64,000 nucleotides of DNA, from contig JACDQD010000011.1 in the NCBI GenBank assembly GCA_019843655.1, forward strand, positions 9,528,604-9,592,603. The letters run 5' to 3'. Origin of the DNA: Lethocerus indicus (taxonomy: Eukaryota > Arthropoda > Insecta > Hemiptera > Belostomatidae). Positions 1-13,324 of the stretch are shown here, one piece after another (within the stretch, counting starts at the first letter, position 1; every line of letters starts with the position of its first letter). A program made the position numbers and the translations under genes. The notes under the pieces were generated by a model that saw only the letters and a program-made list of their open reading frames with translations, had not been told where the DNA came from and made no database searches.

Positions 1-2780
1 ACCCGGCAACCGAATTACAATCGGACTCGATCCGCTACCTCCCTGAGAAAAGAATTTCGGCATGGGCGCCGTCAGTTAAGTCCGACTCAGGGACTTAGAA
101 GTCATAAAAGTTCAATAGGCGTAGGTCATCCCAGCATAAATACCTGCCTGTGGAACATTTCTGTTGTTTCTTAATTGTTACAATGGGCTAAGTAACCAGT
201 TTTTCAACCCTTAAAGGTTGAATAATATATATTCTCTTACTGTTAAATTCAACAAAATTAGCCTAAACTTAAATTATTACGAAATTTTACAAAAGATCAC
301 AATAATAGTTGGGACCTTCGGGAACGTTTCATCAGTAAATTAGTAAGCTTTGTTGAGTGCCACTTTTACGGTATATTCGGTGTACATTGGGCATATTTTC
401 CTGTTGAAGACGTTGCTGTCACTCGATTTTCCAGGAGGCCCCCCGCATTCCCTTCTAAAGGACTCCAGAGTCCTTTGTACAGCCCAAAAACAGTTTAAAT
501 ATTTGTTGCAGTCGATCATCTGTCGTTTTCTCCTGATAGCGAAATCGAACGTTCGTTTTCACTCCGATTGTTCGTCTTTTTATCCCCTCAGGACGATCCG
601 GTGGCCGAAGAAGAAAATATCAGTTCCCATTTTGGAGCCCCGGGGATTGTTTATCGGACGATATCCCACCCCCGCTCCGTTTTGAGTCGATTAATCATAC
701 GAAGTCCGAGAGCGATATCCCGGAGTGATATACGCCGGGGTCTCGACCGGACGGACGGATGAAATATCGAGGAAATATTTTTCCCGTTAAAAGACAGCGA
801 TTTTTGAACGGACAAAAGGACAATGCCCCCAGAAACCTCTCTGTACATCAGATCGACCTCCTTCAATCCCTTGATACAGCTTGTCAGTTCTATCTCCGTC
901 TGTCATAACACTCAATAAAGTTGTTTTTATTTAGTCGAACTTACACACTGGGGCATTAAGCTCGTTTATGTCGTGCTAGTGAAAGTTGATTAGCTGAGCG
1001 AGCCCAAAAGCCCTTTCCTTCTGGGTCCCTCTCTGCTTCCGATATTTCGGAACCAGGTAAGGTTCGTCATTAGGGTCCGACTGATATATAGATCAACTTG
1101 GGGTTCTATATATATACCTATAGGTATAGAAGTTGAAGTTATGAACAGGCAGGCGAAAGCCCACGAAGGCCAGAGTGAATTGACAGAATAAAAAGTATCT
1201 ATCTTAGGGCTGGGCAGGCTACTGAATCAAAACTGGAAGCCTGGAATGAACTTCTTTAAAGTATAAGTTGGCTTTTATAAGTCAACTTATGTTTCTCTGT
1301 AAACCCTGTTTAAAATCCAAAGTAATAAGGGGCTTATCAACTTTGCTCAGTTTTCCAATTAAGGGAAGAGAATCATGAATAATTCCTTTGGTGTACTCTT
1401 CGGGCCCGTCGGCAAATGCAATTTTTCCTGCTATTTTCTCATCCTTTTGTCCCGCATTCTGTTTTTTTTGTCTACGTACCCCTTATAACAATGATTCTTC
1501 CTCTTCTGGTTCTATACCGACCTGAGAGTTCTTTGCCTCTTGGATAGAGAGGCCGCTTCGGTATCGGGCGCTAGGTGCAAAAACCCTGGATCGCCTCAAT
1601 ATGGAATTAGTCCGCAGGCCAACCTGAGACCACGGCGGCGTTCTTCACCATTTGTCCACTATAGTTCGTTTTTATATATGTTGTTATTGCTATTTATGGC
1701 ATTTCTCGTACCAACAGTTCTTCGCACATTTATAGAATTATTTTATACAGAAAAATATGCGAACCCATAAACTGATTTAGCTGCCGTCTAAACGAGTTTA
1801 ATATGAAACGGGACCCCAAATAAGTCGTTTCAACTTTTAAAAAAATGATCGAAAATAGAGTTAATTGGATATATTGAACTTTCGCTATTGATCCAACCCT
1901 CTGTAAAACGACGTATTACGCTGTTCGAACAACCTAATTCTGCAAGTCGTTAATTCACAACCATACTGCATCGCGTAATCAGAGGTATCATTGTTTAAAT
2001 ATCATTTATTATTTTAATTGAAACTACGTGAAAGTGCAGCAGGCCAAATCAATTTCGCGCAATGAAAAAATGATTTTAAATTGGGAGGAAATTAAAGAGT
2101 CAACCGATTAAATCGTCGGATCGATAAAAACTCGAAGTCGTTCGAAATTAAGTACCGGTGTAATAGTAAAAACAAAAAGAAGAAGTCAATCATACCGTGA
2201 GAACCTTGGCGCGAAAAATTCGCTTTACGACGCTCAGAAGAGCACTTAACGATTTTATGGGAGTTCGGTAACTTTTTTACCGACATTTTACGGAACAGTG
2301 TACAGACTTTTAAATTATCATCAACCCCCACCCCCGCCACTGTTTAATGCTACACCTATTACCGACGTTTTTCAATCTTCTCCAAGTGTAATCAACAAAC
2401 TTTATTATAGCGCCCGATGATAGTATTTATTTTTCTCTATTTGCCTTCTCTGTTATAATAGGATGGCTTAGGATCATATTATTGAAAGAGAATGGCAATA
2501 ATCTGATACAATTGTGACCTCCGTGCGTTTTTATGGCATCGTCGTGGGTTGGTACTGGGTTCAGTCCTTAATAGCGAAAAAAATATTTTAATCCAAACGA
2601 TTGAACAAGCAAAATAAAAACCGTAAATGCTTTATTATTTATAATATTCTTAACTTTCGGAGATAACTGGAAGTTAAAACAAAAATTCAATTTATTTAGC
2701 GTGGGTCGACACACTACTCTGCAAATCTAGAAATATGCGGTGCGTTACCAAAGATAGAATGAAAGTTTGATAAATCTTGT

Positions 2781-3088
2781 AGGTTTGTTGTGTTTCTGTC
2801 TCCTCTCGTTGGTTTGATCTTTTGCTAGACCGGTTTCGTCTGCTCACAATCTTCAGTAGCGACTGTGATACTGTGATAGTACTGTGATGACTTGACAGTA
2901 CAAGTGATAGTGACAGTGCCGTGAGGATGCCCAAAAAACATCCAAAGTGCCAAGTGACTAACACCGCTACTGAGATTGCGTGCAGCCGAAACCGGTCTAG
3001 CAAAAGACCAAACCAACAAGAGGAGACAGAAAACGCAACAAACCTACGGTATTCCAACTCCTCGCAGACCACAAAACAGATATGTTAA
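2781..3088. repeat. Foldback repeat family, copy A (two inverted arms)
   Basis: The left arm reads through TCTCCTCTCG and TTTTGCTAGACCGGTTTCG. The right arm carries the reverse complement, CGAAACCGGTCTAGCAAAA followed by AGAGGAGACAGAAA and a tail ACCACAAAACAGATATGTT. Between the arms lie GTGATAC repeats and ATGCCCAAAAAACATCC. The same modules recur near 3.9, 32.5, 44.2, 45.7 and 52.4 kb, so this is a dispersed element with long inverted arms. Family unknown. Confidence 0.7.
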
Positions 3089-3910
3089 ACTATTTGATAA
3101 ATCTATTAGATTAATTTAAAGGAGACAAACCTTTAAAGTGTAGTAGATGGGTTTTAATTTTCAAATAACATATCACCGACAGTTGATGGGGATCGACGGT
3201 TTACCCCGACCCCCGCTTTAAAGTAATCACTTTGTCTGGGGCACTTTTGAACCAGACTTTAAGTGGCAGGAGTCTAAGGGAGGAAAAATGAAGGGGGCAG
3301 CGCTCATATATCCGGGAATAGCCTCCTCGTATCCCTCTTTCCCGGCCACTGTCCCCATATCTCCTCGCTCCTACACTCGCCACACGGTTCGGCCACGTGT
3401 CCCCAATATCCGCCCTTTTACAAGGCACGACCCCCCCCCCGCCGTTCTCTCAAATAAATCTATAGCTTCGGCCATCGCTCATCCGCCTTTTTTTCCGCCT
3501 CTCAGAAGGAATCCGAATAATCCCTGGTGTGTTGGACGCCCACGCGCTCTCGTCTATTTCCGAGCTCTCAGAATTTCCGAGGCCTCTCTCTGTCTTCAAC
3601 GCCGGCAAGACAGCCCCCCCGAATGCCCCTTTAACTCCGATCAAATATGTGAATGCCGAATGAAAATTTCCCCCTTCCTTTGCCTCTGAATATATTTCAG
3701 GCTTTAGATCTCCTGCTTTATTGTTTAATTAACGTGTACCTGTACACGGTTTTTGTAAATTTGTGAATGCCAGAAGGCTTCCTATTCAAGCGTTGACGCG
3801 TGCTCGTTTTATGGACAGTTCTACATTCTGTCAAACGGTTTCCCTTCGTTCGCTTGGATTCGGCGATGGTCCCGCATTCTTCGACGAAGAAGTAATATAA
3901 ACAATAAAAA

Positions 3911-3975
3911 TACCGTAGCCTCGTCTCACTGGTTTGGTCTTTTGCTAGACCGGTTTGGCTGCTCGCCATTATCAA
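3911..3975 (+). repeat. Foldback repeat family, copy B (single arm fragment)
   Basis: TACCGTAG, then CTGGTTTGGTCTTTTGCTAG, ACCGGTTTGGCTGCTCG and CCATTATC. This is one arm of the family seen as a two-armed copy at 2781-3088, without its partner nearby. Confidence 0.6.
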
Positions 3976-4321
3976 TAACAGTCGGATGCTTCTGAGGTAT
4001 CAGTTTAAAAAGAAATAGCCCGACACTAAGTTCTTTGCCGAAACTAACTCCGTTTCCGCGTCCCTTTTCCCGTGAAACGAAAATTCCATACGTTCGAAGA
4101 AAATCTCGGGGAATTTCACCGAATATCTTCGATAGCATCGAATCCTGTTCGATTTGAATTTGTCGGAAAAACGTCCGCCCCTATTCCGACCCGGGCCCCG
4201 GAGTAAATCCCGGGTTTTATCTGGCGATTACGCAAATGAATAAAACTCGAATTGCGTCCCCCTCCTGGCAAGACATTTTTACCACATCAACCCCGTTTCC
4301 CTTCGAAAGAAAAATACCGGT

Positions 4322-4369
4322 AATGCAATAAACCGCCGAGAGGAAACTCTCGGTTTATTCCATTGCATT
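4322..4369. other. Near-perfect short hairpin
   Basis: AATGCAATAAACCG, then CCGAGAG, a GAAA loop, CTCTCGG and TTTATTCCATTGCATT form a stem of about 21 pairs with one 2-nt bulge per arm. The 4-base loop makes a microRNA precursor unlikely. It could be a small palindromic insertion or a structured RNA element. Confidence 0.5.
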
Positions 4370-7300
4370 TCCGGGATGTTCGAAGAGTCTTCTTCCCGGA
4401 CTTGTAAAAATGGGATTAAAGGGGATAGGGAAAATATAATCCCCTTCCTCCCTCCCTGTCCATCCATTCTATCCGATCCTTTTAATATGAAAAGCGAATG
4501 TTTTGTTTATCGATAGCGCGCTCAAGTGGGACGAGCGCATTTTGAAAGGGTTCCGAGCCCCAAGACTAAACCGGAATTATAATGAGTCTTCAGTTTTTAC
4601 TCGACGTATTTTTATACAAGAATCCCCAACTGTCGATTCTTAAATCGAAGCCATTTAAACTTTCGCTAAACTAAGACTGACCGGAGCCCGCACGGGGGTA
4701 CCGACGATGGCGAGAACCAGATATGACCTAATGGAGAATCGCACTAGTGGATGATATTCCGGAACTTTTAGAATTTAATGAAAAAACACTTTACCGATTA
4801 GCTTTTTTTAATATATACTTAAACTGCCGGGAGAAAACTGCTTTCAAAATTGTATTTCAAACTTTTGTTTCGCGAGAAGAGGCCGTACTTGGAACGCGAT
4901 TTTCATTTTCCATCCCAATTCCTTTTCTGCCCTTCTGTTAAGTACAGAGGTCGCAAACTTTTGAGATGGAAGAGCCGAACCTGTGCCTCACCATAATTTC
5001 AAAATTGTTATAATATCATAACTTATAGTGTTTAACTAGCAATTATTAAATTATGAAAAATTACAAAAACGTGCAATTATTTTTTTTTGCGATTGATATT
5101 AAACAACATTATGTGAATAAAACAATTTTACTTAATAGCTTAAAAATTTTACTTGTCATATATACGCTAAGAGCTCCCGTTGGCATTAGTAAGATGACTA
5201 GGACCTAACAAGCATCCTGTGAGTATTGCGATCGTGATTCTGCCCTTAAATTATTTACGGTTCTGTCCAGTTTCCTTTTTTTATCGTTGTTCGAAACCCG
5301 GAATGTGTGTTTTTATTTTGACCATTTCTTTTTGGGGGTTTTCGGCCGACATTCGGTCAGCGAGGTCCTATTGTTGTTTACTGCCGCTTAAGTCCCGTAT
5401 CGATTTAACCGGGCTTTCCGTGTTTTCGCGAATGATGCGGTCGGCTGTTTTGATTCTCCGCTAATTGTATTTAAATGGTTTCACGTGTGCTTTGAACCTT
5501 TCCGACGCCTTTCCAACAGTATCCCCTTTGTATATTCCTGGTTATATACTTTATTCTATAAGACACTGTACTGCTCTTTTTATTTAAGAAGTTCGTGTGT
5601 ATTTTAAAGCCGGGTTCAATCGCGACTCAATAAAAATCTCGTCGCGACGATAGGGAATGAGTAAATATGTCTGTTCGTTCTATTCTATTTAATTTAAATA
5701 TTAAGTCCAGGAGTCGTTTCTTTTCACATTATGGACGTTAGAGCAGGTCACGTATTCAACGCGTTATTGAAACTGAAGGGCAAGTTGTGAGTAAAGACCG
5801 AACAGAGATGTTAATAACGCGGCGTTGTAAACAAGGATAAGGGAAGGTAATAAAAAAAATGAGAACGATAAACTCCAGAGCCCGGAAAAGCCCCCGATAC
5901 ATTTTTCCTAATTAACCTTCACTCTGAACTCAGGGCTCTCTGTGAATATTTTCAAGCCCCGGCTCCATTCTTCTTCTTCAGACTCGAAAGTCACTTTAAA
6001 GCCTTATTTCGGTCCGGATCATTTAATTTGATCGTCGGGGGGGAGGACTTCGGTCTTCATTTTACGAGTGAAAGGGCGCCCTCTCCGAAAACCACTTCTC
6101 CCGAATCCACCCGCATAAGTTTCCGGCCTCCCACTTTCAGCTTTCCGGAACGGTTCGAATAAATTAGTAATATATTTTGTATTTTGAATTGATCGCGGTT
6201 GCCTTACATTAACGATATTCCGAAGCCTTCGTTAGGACGTTTATGTTTCTGCTCATATTAACTTGATAAATACAAATTTCATAAAAACTGTTCTACAATT
6301 GAGTTTGTGAAATGAACAGAACCGCGCACTTTTCCAGTCTTTAAAATGTACAACATCAACCTATTTCAATTAGGCATTACGCAATTGGTCGAAAATTGTC
6401 GCGGTCACAATTATTTTAACCAGTAATCTTAATGTAATAACGACTGAAGCAACTATAGAAAATTGAACGTATAAACGAAAAGAACCGTTTTCCGTCTTTT
6501 AAAATTATTATAATATAAATTAAATTTTAAAAAGTTATATTTTTGAATTCCTTTGAAAAATACATAACTAAGCAGAGACGGAAACCGGATCAAAGGGTGG
6601 ATCCCTAATGTATATTTTCTAGCTGGCTTAGGCGGAGGGAGTGGCTTAGGGGCATTAAAGAGAAAATAATGCGAAGCGCTGGCGTAATTCCCGGCACTCG
6701 TTTAAATCATTTTTCCGATGACATTTTACTTTTTATTTATCATTTTCCCCCGGCCCCTCCTCGCCGGTCTATTTTCGGCGGTCCTATACAAGCCCTCGCA
6801 AATAAACCGGCAATGGGAAACTCTTTAGGCCCGCGCCGATTTCAGCGGGGAGGGGGCCTTGGTTATAAACTTTCCCCGGTCTCTTGATCTTTTTCTTCTG
6901 TGTGTATTATATTGCCTGTTTAGCATACAGAAGCCATCGGTGTGATGTTTATTCCGAATTTATTGGCCAGATTTATTTACCCGTGCCTCTTCCCTAATTT
7001 GAAGTCTCCAAACGGGCCGCTGTCCGGATTTCCCATTCTAAATTTGTACGGACCTCGAACGGGGAATTACGTACGCGTAATACTGTACGCATTTCAGCAG
7101 TAAAGTGGAGGAAAAGTCGCCGTGAGAAATTCCAATTTGAGCTTACCCACGTTTATTCATTCGTTTATTTGCAGTAACGTGGACATCGAGGGAGAGATAC
7201 TTCCATTTTGTAACCCCAAATTACCAAACTGTCTCCATAAATCGAACGTGAATTTTTACAAAATTTTTGATGGAGTCCTGCAAAGAGGTTCTATTTTGGT

Positions 7301-8393
7301 CTTTTGAACTTTCGATTTCCTCCGAAATTTGTCGTATTTTTCGGGGGAAGTTTTTACGGAATCGCGGCTTGGGAAATCGTTTTGAAATTACCGACGCCGC
7401 TTTGACGGGTTACCGTGACGGGTAATTCGGTAATTTCCCTTGTGAAATATTGTTCTGAACTTGGCGAACGGGAAAAAAACCGGCCCCCATGAGTGCTGCG
7501 GGTTTAGCCAAATTTTTTTTATTATTTCTATTTCATTATTTTCCCATTTCGCTCGTCGTCGACGTGCGATCTACAACAATCTCTGTCTTCGCGGAATTGA
7601 AGCTCATAAAATGGCTTCCATACCGGGAAAACCGAGCCCGGCTTTTGTTCTCCCTGTTATTGACTCGAGTTGGACGGAAATGAAATATCCGTACAAAGGG
7701 AACCGGGAGGGCGTTGGAAGCTCCCCAAAGTGGACTTGTCCAATGAAAACCTCCCCGGGCTAAGTTCCTCTTCCCCGCCCCTACAAACAGGACCGAAGAA
7801 AGGGGCCACCTCTCACAATGCTCGTACTCCGTCTCGCTCTATCCCACTTTAATGCTCGTTTTCTCTCCTTCTCATCCTTTCCCCTTCCCTTTTCTCTCGT
7901 CGATACCGCTCGAACTAGATTTACGGGGATCAAAAAATTCCCAACTTATTTTTTTTACACACACACTGTGTCACAACTGTGTAATACTATAAACGAAATT
8001 GATTAAAGAGTAGATAATGACGGAGAAGATTTCCTATGTCTAGATGTACTTTTGTGATTTTAATCAAGGAAATAGGCCTAAAATTCTCGAATAATATACA
8101 GATTAAACGTCCCCTTTATACCTGCGGTTAGTGCAATGGCTGAGTAAAGTGTAACAGACCGAAGTCCGTTTAACAAAGTAGGCTGTCAATGGGCTTGGAC
8201 TTATATTGAGACCTCGTCCAGACGGTTGAAGGGGTCGACCCCCATTAGGAGCTGAATCGAACGGGGCGGAACAGAAAAAAAAATGGGACACGGGGCAGGA
8301 GGAACAATCGAAGTATCGAGATACGTGTCACTCGCCGGTCGATTTATCGCCCGCCTTTGAATATTATCTGATTGGCGGTTGGCCCTTGTTAGA

Positions 8394-8395
<2 letters not shown>

Positions 8396-8462
<67 letters not shown>
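8396..8462. repeat. (AG)n microsatellite
   Basis: 67 bases of uninterrupted AG dinucleotide, followed by a degenerate purine-rich tail to about 8495. Probably polymorphic in length. Confidence 0.97.
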
Positions 8463-8465
<3 letters not shown>

Positions 8466-9689
8466 AGAGAGGTAGAAATAGTTAGAAGGAGAGAGACAGA
8501 GGCTCGTTTCGACCAGTTAACGTCCGCTTTTCAAAAAATTGACGCGCCTCTCTTATAATACATGCGCATACATTTCTCGGTACAGCGGTGCCTATTATTT
8601 CCCTTCGAGAATCGCATCCGATATACAGTCAGAATTTAAGATTTACCCCCAGGAGTTCTATCCACCATATCGCAGATGTAATAATATATTAGGCCCCGAA
8701 TAATAACCTAATCCAACTTATTATGGACGGTATTAGTTCGTTTTCATTTCCTTTTTCAGAACGTTGAATAAAAAACTGTCCAATAGGTCTAAATGAGTGT
8801 AATCCAATACAGTCATTATTGTGACAAATACGTAACAATTAATTAATAAACAGGCATCAAACTCGAAGGGGGAATGTATTTGTCTACTAGGCAGACGTGT
8901 TTCCATTCAACCGGCAACATTCTTGTTAGTGGCTTTTATTAAAAATGACGGCATCTGGATACCCCGTACGCCTGTAATATTGGACCAGTTTCCAGTCAAG
9001 TGTATGAATTCCGATTTTAGATGTCAACATATATATTCTTAATCTCTTTCCCTAGTTATATACATAAACGCTGAACTATGTGTACACTTTGTTGGATATC
9101 TTGTGGCGACAGACAATGAAGTGAAGAAAACTTATTTTGTGTAGTTGCGAAATCGGACCCACGCTCGTGGGGCCGGACCTATTGTCATTGTGGCAATTCG
9201 CCTTTTTAATGGGGCGTCATAAAACCGCCTCCTTCCATGTCCAATCGTACAGCCGGCTAATGCCTTCGGACCACCACCCTCCCCCGCCCACCTAATTGCG
9301 ACTGTTTCGCAACGCGGACAAGCAGAAACCAGCGTTTCAGAAACCAGTTTACACAATCCGCTAAAGTATCCATAAATCACGTACGTCACTTCGAATTTAA
9401 GATATGATGTTATTTGCTTCGAGGGAACAGGCTAAAAGTCATAAACCAATAATAATAATATAATCTTATAATAATATCTGGTTTGGTACTATGCCGTAAA
9501 ATTCCTTAAAATATGGACGATATTAGTTTGAATGAAATGGGGAAATTTAGAAATATCTAAAACTCCTAAAACACTATTTCAATCCAACATAGTGTGCATA
9601 AAATACTGAGAAATAAATTACAGATACAGTACAAAGTTGATCTGTTGATTTAACTTATCACCAAATAATATTAGGATTTTGTCTCGTTC

Positions 9690-10320
9690 AGAAAAATATT
9701 ATTATCACCTTGATAACTGAAGAAGATAGTGTGTAGTATATTTTATTTATTTCAGCGTTCATTGAACTAACCGAACAACGCTAATATATTGTACGTACTA
9801 TTCTTCAATTATTCTCCTTCGAGCAGTGATAGCTGATATACAGTGATTCCGGCAAACTTAATTTCTAAACACTATACAGAACAAAGCACAATCGTTTATA
9901 AACCTAGTTTAAGTATGAACGCAATGTATTTACTAGCACAAAAATGTTTTTCTACGTGATATTGGAAGATGAAAAATTTTGTGAATAAATGTTACACATG
10001 TTTTATATATATTGGTTTAATAAGAATATATCTAAACAGTTTCTAGGCTCTTCAGTTAATATTTTAAATATTCTTTGTATAAAGAATATAATTGTTTTTA
10101 AAAAAAAATAATTAAGGAAATTATTCTATTCCTCGTAAATGAAAGTATGAAATCAAATTAATTTAATGCCACTAAACACTGACTAGCAAAATTTTGTAAG
10201 TTATAATTTAATAGATTCAATCTAGGAATGGAGGGCATTTTGTTTGTATTGTTCATGTTAATAAGACCCAGATGAAACTGGTTATAAGATTCCTAATAAA
10301 ATTGTAGCTAACAATCTAGT
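9690..10320 (+). repeat. Diverged inverted copy of the segment at 19.19-20.18 kb
   Basis: Ordered blocks match the reverse complement of 19190-20180. Examples are TAGGCTCTTCAGTT, CACTAAACACTGACTAGCAA, CAGAACAAAGCACAA (against CAGAACAAACCACAA), TTGGAAGATG and GTTAATAAGACCCA (against GTTAACAAGACCCA). Order is preserved over about 600 bp with many gaps, so the two segments share ancestry as an old duplication or two copies of one unidentified element. Confidence 0.65.
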
Positions 10321-11018
10321 CAAAGAGATGATATTCTGAACTCTCTCAGACCTCCCCAAGAACGAATCAATTTTCGTCGTCATTTCTACAGGTAAGACTG
10401 GTACTTGTGACACGGGCACTAAGAGATAATAAATATATTTTATGTTTATTGAATAGAAAACTGGTCTGTACATTTTATCAAAATTTTTATCCCGTATCAA
10501 GATTTATTCGGGCGAAAATTGATCCCGGTGTCAATTACCTTTCCGACCCGGTATGTCCTTCGGGGTCCCCGAAAAGAGATCGCTCGCTCTCACCCTTCGA
10601 ACGCAGCCGCTTTACACGCTGATTAATGCCCCATGCAAATACGAATAGTTCGTTCCCGGACGCTGATCGTGTCTATTAGCAGAGTCCGATATGCATATGA
10701 GCCTCGGGGGATAGCCAAAGGCCGCACATAATCCTGTCGTTATTCCCGTCGGGGCCCTAATATTATCGGGTTCGGCTTCTCTCCACAGTCAGGAGCATAT
10801 GAAAGTAGCTATAAAATTGGCCAAAAATATTGATTGAGGTTTATCTTGGTTTTCATTATACTCGAACTCGCCAACATCCGACACTCGCGTAAGACCGCGA
10901 GCGAAATATTTTTCAGAATGAATAGCCGGTGTATTAGTATTATAGGTAATTCGAAATTAATCACGATAAAGCACGCGATACCGTAGTGTGCAATCCGCTT
11001 AGTAAATAATGCATATAT

Positions 11019-11060
11019 CAGGGGTGGGCACGCATGAGGTCAAAGAGAGCCGCATTCCGG
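11019..11060 (+). mobile_element. Possible hAT-type terminus
   Basis: ATCAGGGGTGGGCACGCATG followed by AGAGCCGCATTCCGG resembles the CAGGGGTGGGCA start and nearby GCCGCA-rich stretch common in hAT elements. I could not find a matching inverted end or a target duplication. Confidence 0.3.
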
Positions 11061-13324
11061 CTTTTCACATGTTATAAAGAACCACATCGTAGTTACATGG
11101 TATTAAACGCATAAATTCAAATTTAATTTAATATAGTTATATATTCGACACAAGTCTTAAGTGCTATGTAAAGTACGCATGTTTGCGTAGTAGTCCACAG
11201 GTGAGATACACTTGTGATACGTACAGAAGAGAAAATCATCTAGAATATTAAAGATATATATTTGTCTCCAATTCGGTTATACGTTGAAAAATTGAAACAC
11301 CAAAGCATTTTCTTAAAAATCATCATCACGACAGTCAGTGTTTAAGGCGTGATTGAATTAACATTGCAAGTTCTGAAACTGAAATCCCGCAAAGGGAAAA
11401 CCTTCATCTGCTCGTCCGAAGATGTTTTTCCACCCCACAAATACACTATCGTTTTCGATCTCGTGCAATTTTTCACTCGTACTCTTAAAGTGCCAACCGT
11501 TAATTGGGCCGCACCTTCGCCGACTGATTAATTATATTGTTCCCGGTTTCTTTATTTCGTGTTTTTAAAATACACGAAATCGTTCTCCAGATATCGATCT
11601 CGGTGCCGAGCGATTAGTGGGAGGGTCCCGCCGGTGACCGTTAGCCGGGCGCTTTACTGCTAATGAGTTCTTTAATGGGGCAGCCCATTAAAGCAGAGGT
11701 CCCCCCCTTCCCGCGTGTCACTAAAAACTTCCCGACAATGCGTTACGCCCAGGACCTAATTAGGTTTTTATATTCCTCGAATCGGGCCGTGTACGCGGCA
11801 TACGCCTCGTGTTCTTTGCTGAAGTCCTGAATATACAGTTTCGGAACCGATTCCCCAGGTCTAGGGAATCTTACATTGTTTTTATTGGTAATGCCGTAAT
11901 GCATAAATAAAAATATTAGTATATACTTTTAGCTTAATCATCGGACATTTCACATCGAGGATTTTTGCCCATTATCTCTGGAATTTCTATTAAAGGCCAC
12001 TCCAGTCGAATATTGGAATAATCAATTAAATAATACTGGCATTGTCGTGTACATTTACGGTAAGGTTTGGTATCGAAAACTAAAACAAGTAATATAAATA
12101 CTAAGACAAACAATAAAACGAATATTATTAAAAAGAAATATATAAAAATAATTTTCTGCAGTTCATGCGGAACCAATCGCCAAACATTTGAGAGAAAAAT
12201 TGTCAGGAATGCTGGACCGGACGAGCGAGCAACAAAAATTAAAATTTTCAAAAAAGCCGCCACGAAGTATTTTATAATTAATGTATAATTAATAAATAAA
12301 ACGAAGTCGATAATTAATTTCAAAAACTCGTCCCGGTTCGTTTACTCGGCCATCATAGCCTCATGACCAGATTGGCCAGATTTTGACCGAATAGGTGGAA
12401 AGAATGTTTCTAATTTCGAAATTATTATGTTTGCTATTTTTTTTAACGAAAAGCGATACAGCATCTATCTAAATGGCATTGAACCTGTTACGCCATTTGG
12501 TTCATGAGGGTCGAAGCGTTTCGCCTAAGTGGTCGCAAATTGCCGCAAGATAGACCGATATGTTTTTTTCCTTTATCCTCCGTCTGGAAAACGGAAGGTC
12601 AAGCCAAAGAATTGTGCGGGTGGGAGCCAGCTGGAGTTGCCAACTTGCCTAATCTAGAAACCCCCCCCCATTCGGCGCCTCTCATTGGCTGAAGAATCTA
12701 CCTCTTGTCTCTGCCCCTCATTATTCATTCTTATTGAGGGCAATTTTCGCTTCCCTGCTGATTGCTGAATCAGTACCAATTACCTAAGTTTATATATATA
12801 CACACACACAGAATAAAAACTAGGTTTTCTCTGGAAACGACATCGTTTATTGGTCTGGCTTCAGGGAGAAGCCACATGCATGTGGATGAAAATACCACGA
12901 AGAGTATTTTCGCTCTTTCCCATAGTTTTGTAAAACGACTTCTGTGATATACTTCGCCCAAAGATCTAGCTTTTATCGCTTGAATTTTGTATTCGGCTAA
13001 AGAGCCGCATTGAAGCTCAATTATGGATTCGTGAAAGACAACTTTTTAATACAATTCCTCGACATTGGAGATTTAGGACAGCGCCTTCGGCCCGAAACTG
13101 CCTGCTGGCCGTCTCTACTGTTCAAATTAAATTAGAAAAGTTTATTTACCAAAAATTCACATCTTCTAAGCATTTTTCGGGATTCATCATAATTATTACA
13201 TCGCTTATTGAGTTTGATTATGGGTTCTGCGGTATATCTCGAGGATAGCTCTAAGACGAGGGATTAGTTCAATATACGGAGTAATCGGTGTATAAAACTG
13301 ATTGTTGATGTGCGTGTGTTTCAG

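Larger units (their letters stand above)
1..13324. other. Non-coding stretch upstream of the transporter exons
   Basis: I see no exon with family similarity and convincing splice sites here on either strand; open frames are short and lack recognisable motifs. It is most likely the 5' intron of the transporter gene (the first visible exon starts in phase 1) or its upstream DNA. Contents I can name are a foldback-type repeat near 2.8-3.1 kb and a half-copy at 3.9 kb, a short perfect hairpin at 4322-4369, an AG microsatellite at 8396-8462, a diverged segment at 9.7-10.3 kb matching the transporter 3' flank in reverse orientation, and a possible hAT-type terminus at 11.02 kb. Confidence 0.6.

Noticed and set aside
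4946..4985. hAT-like start (ACAGAGGTCGCAAACTTTTG)
   Set aside because: No inverted partner or target duplication was found within 600 bp; resemblance too short to list as an element.
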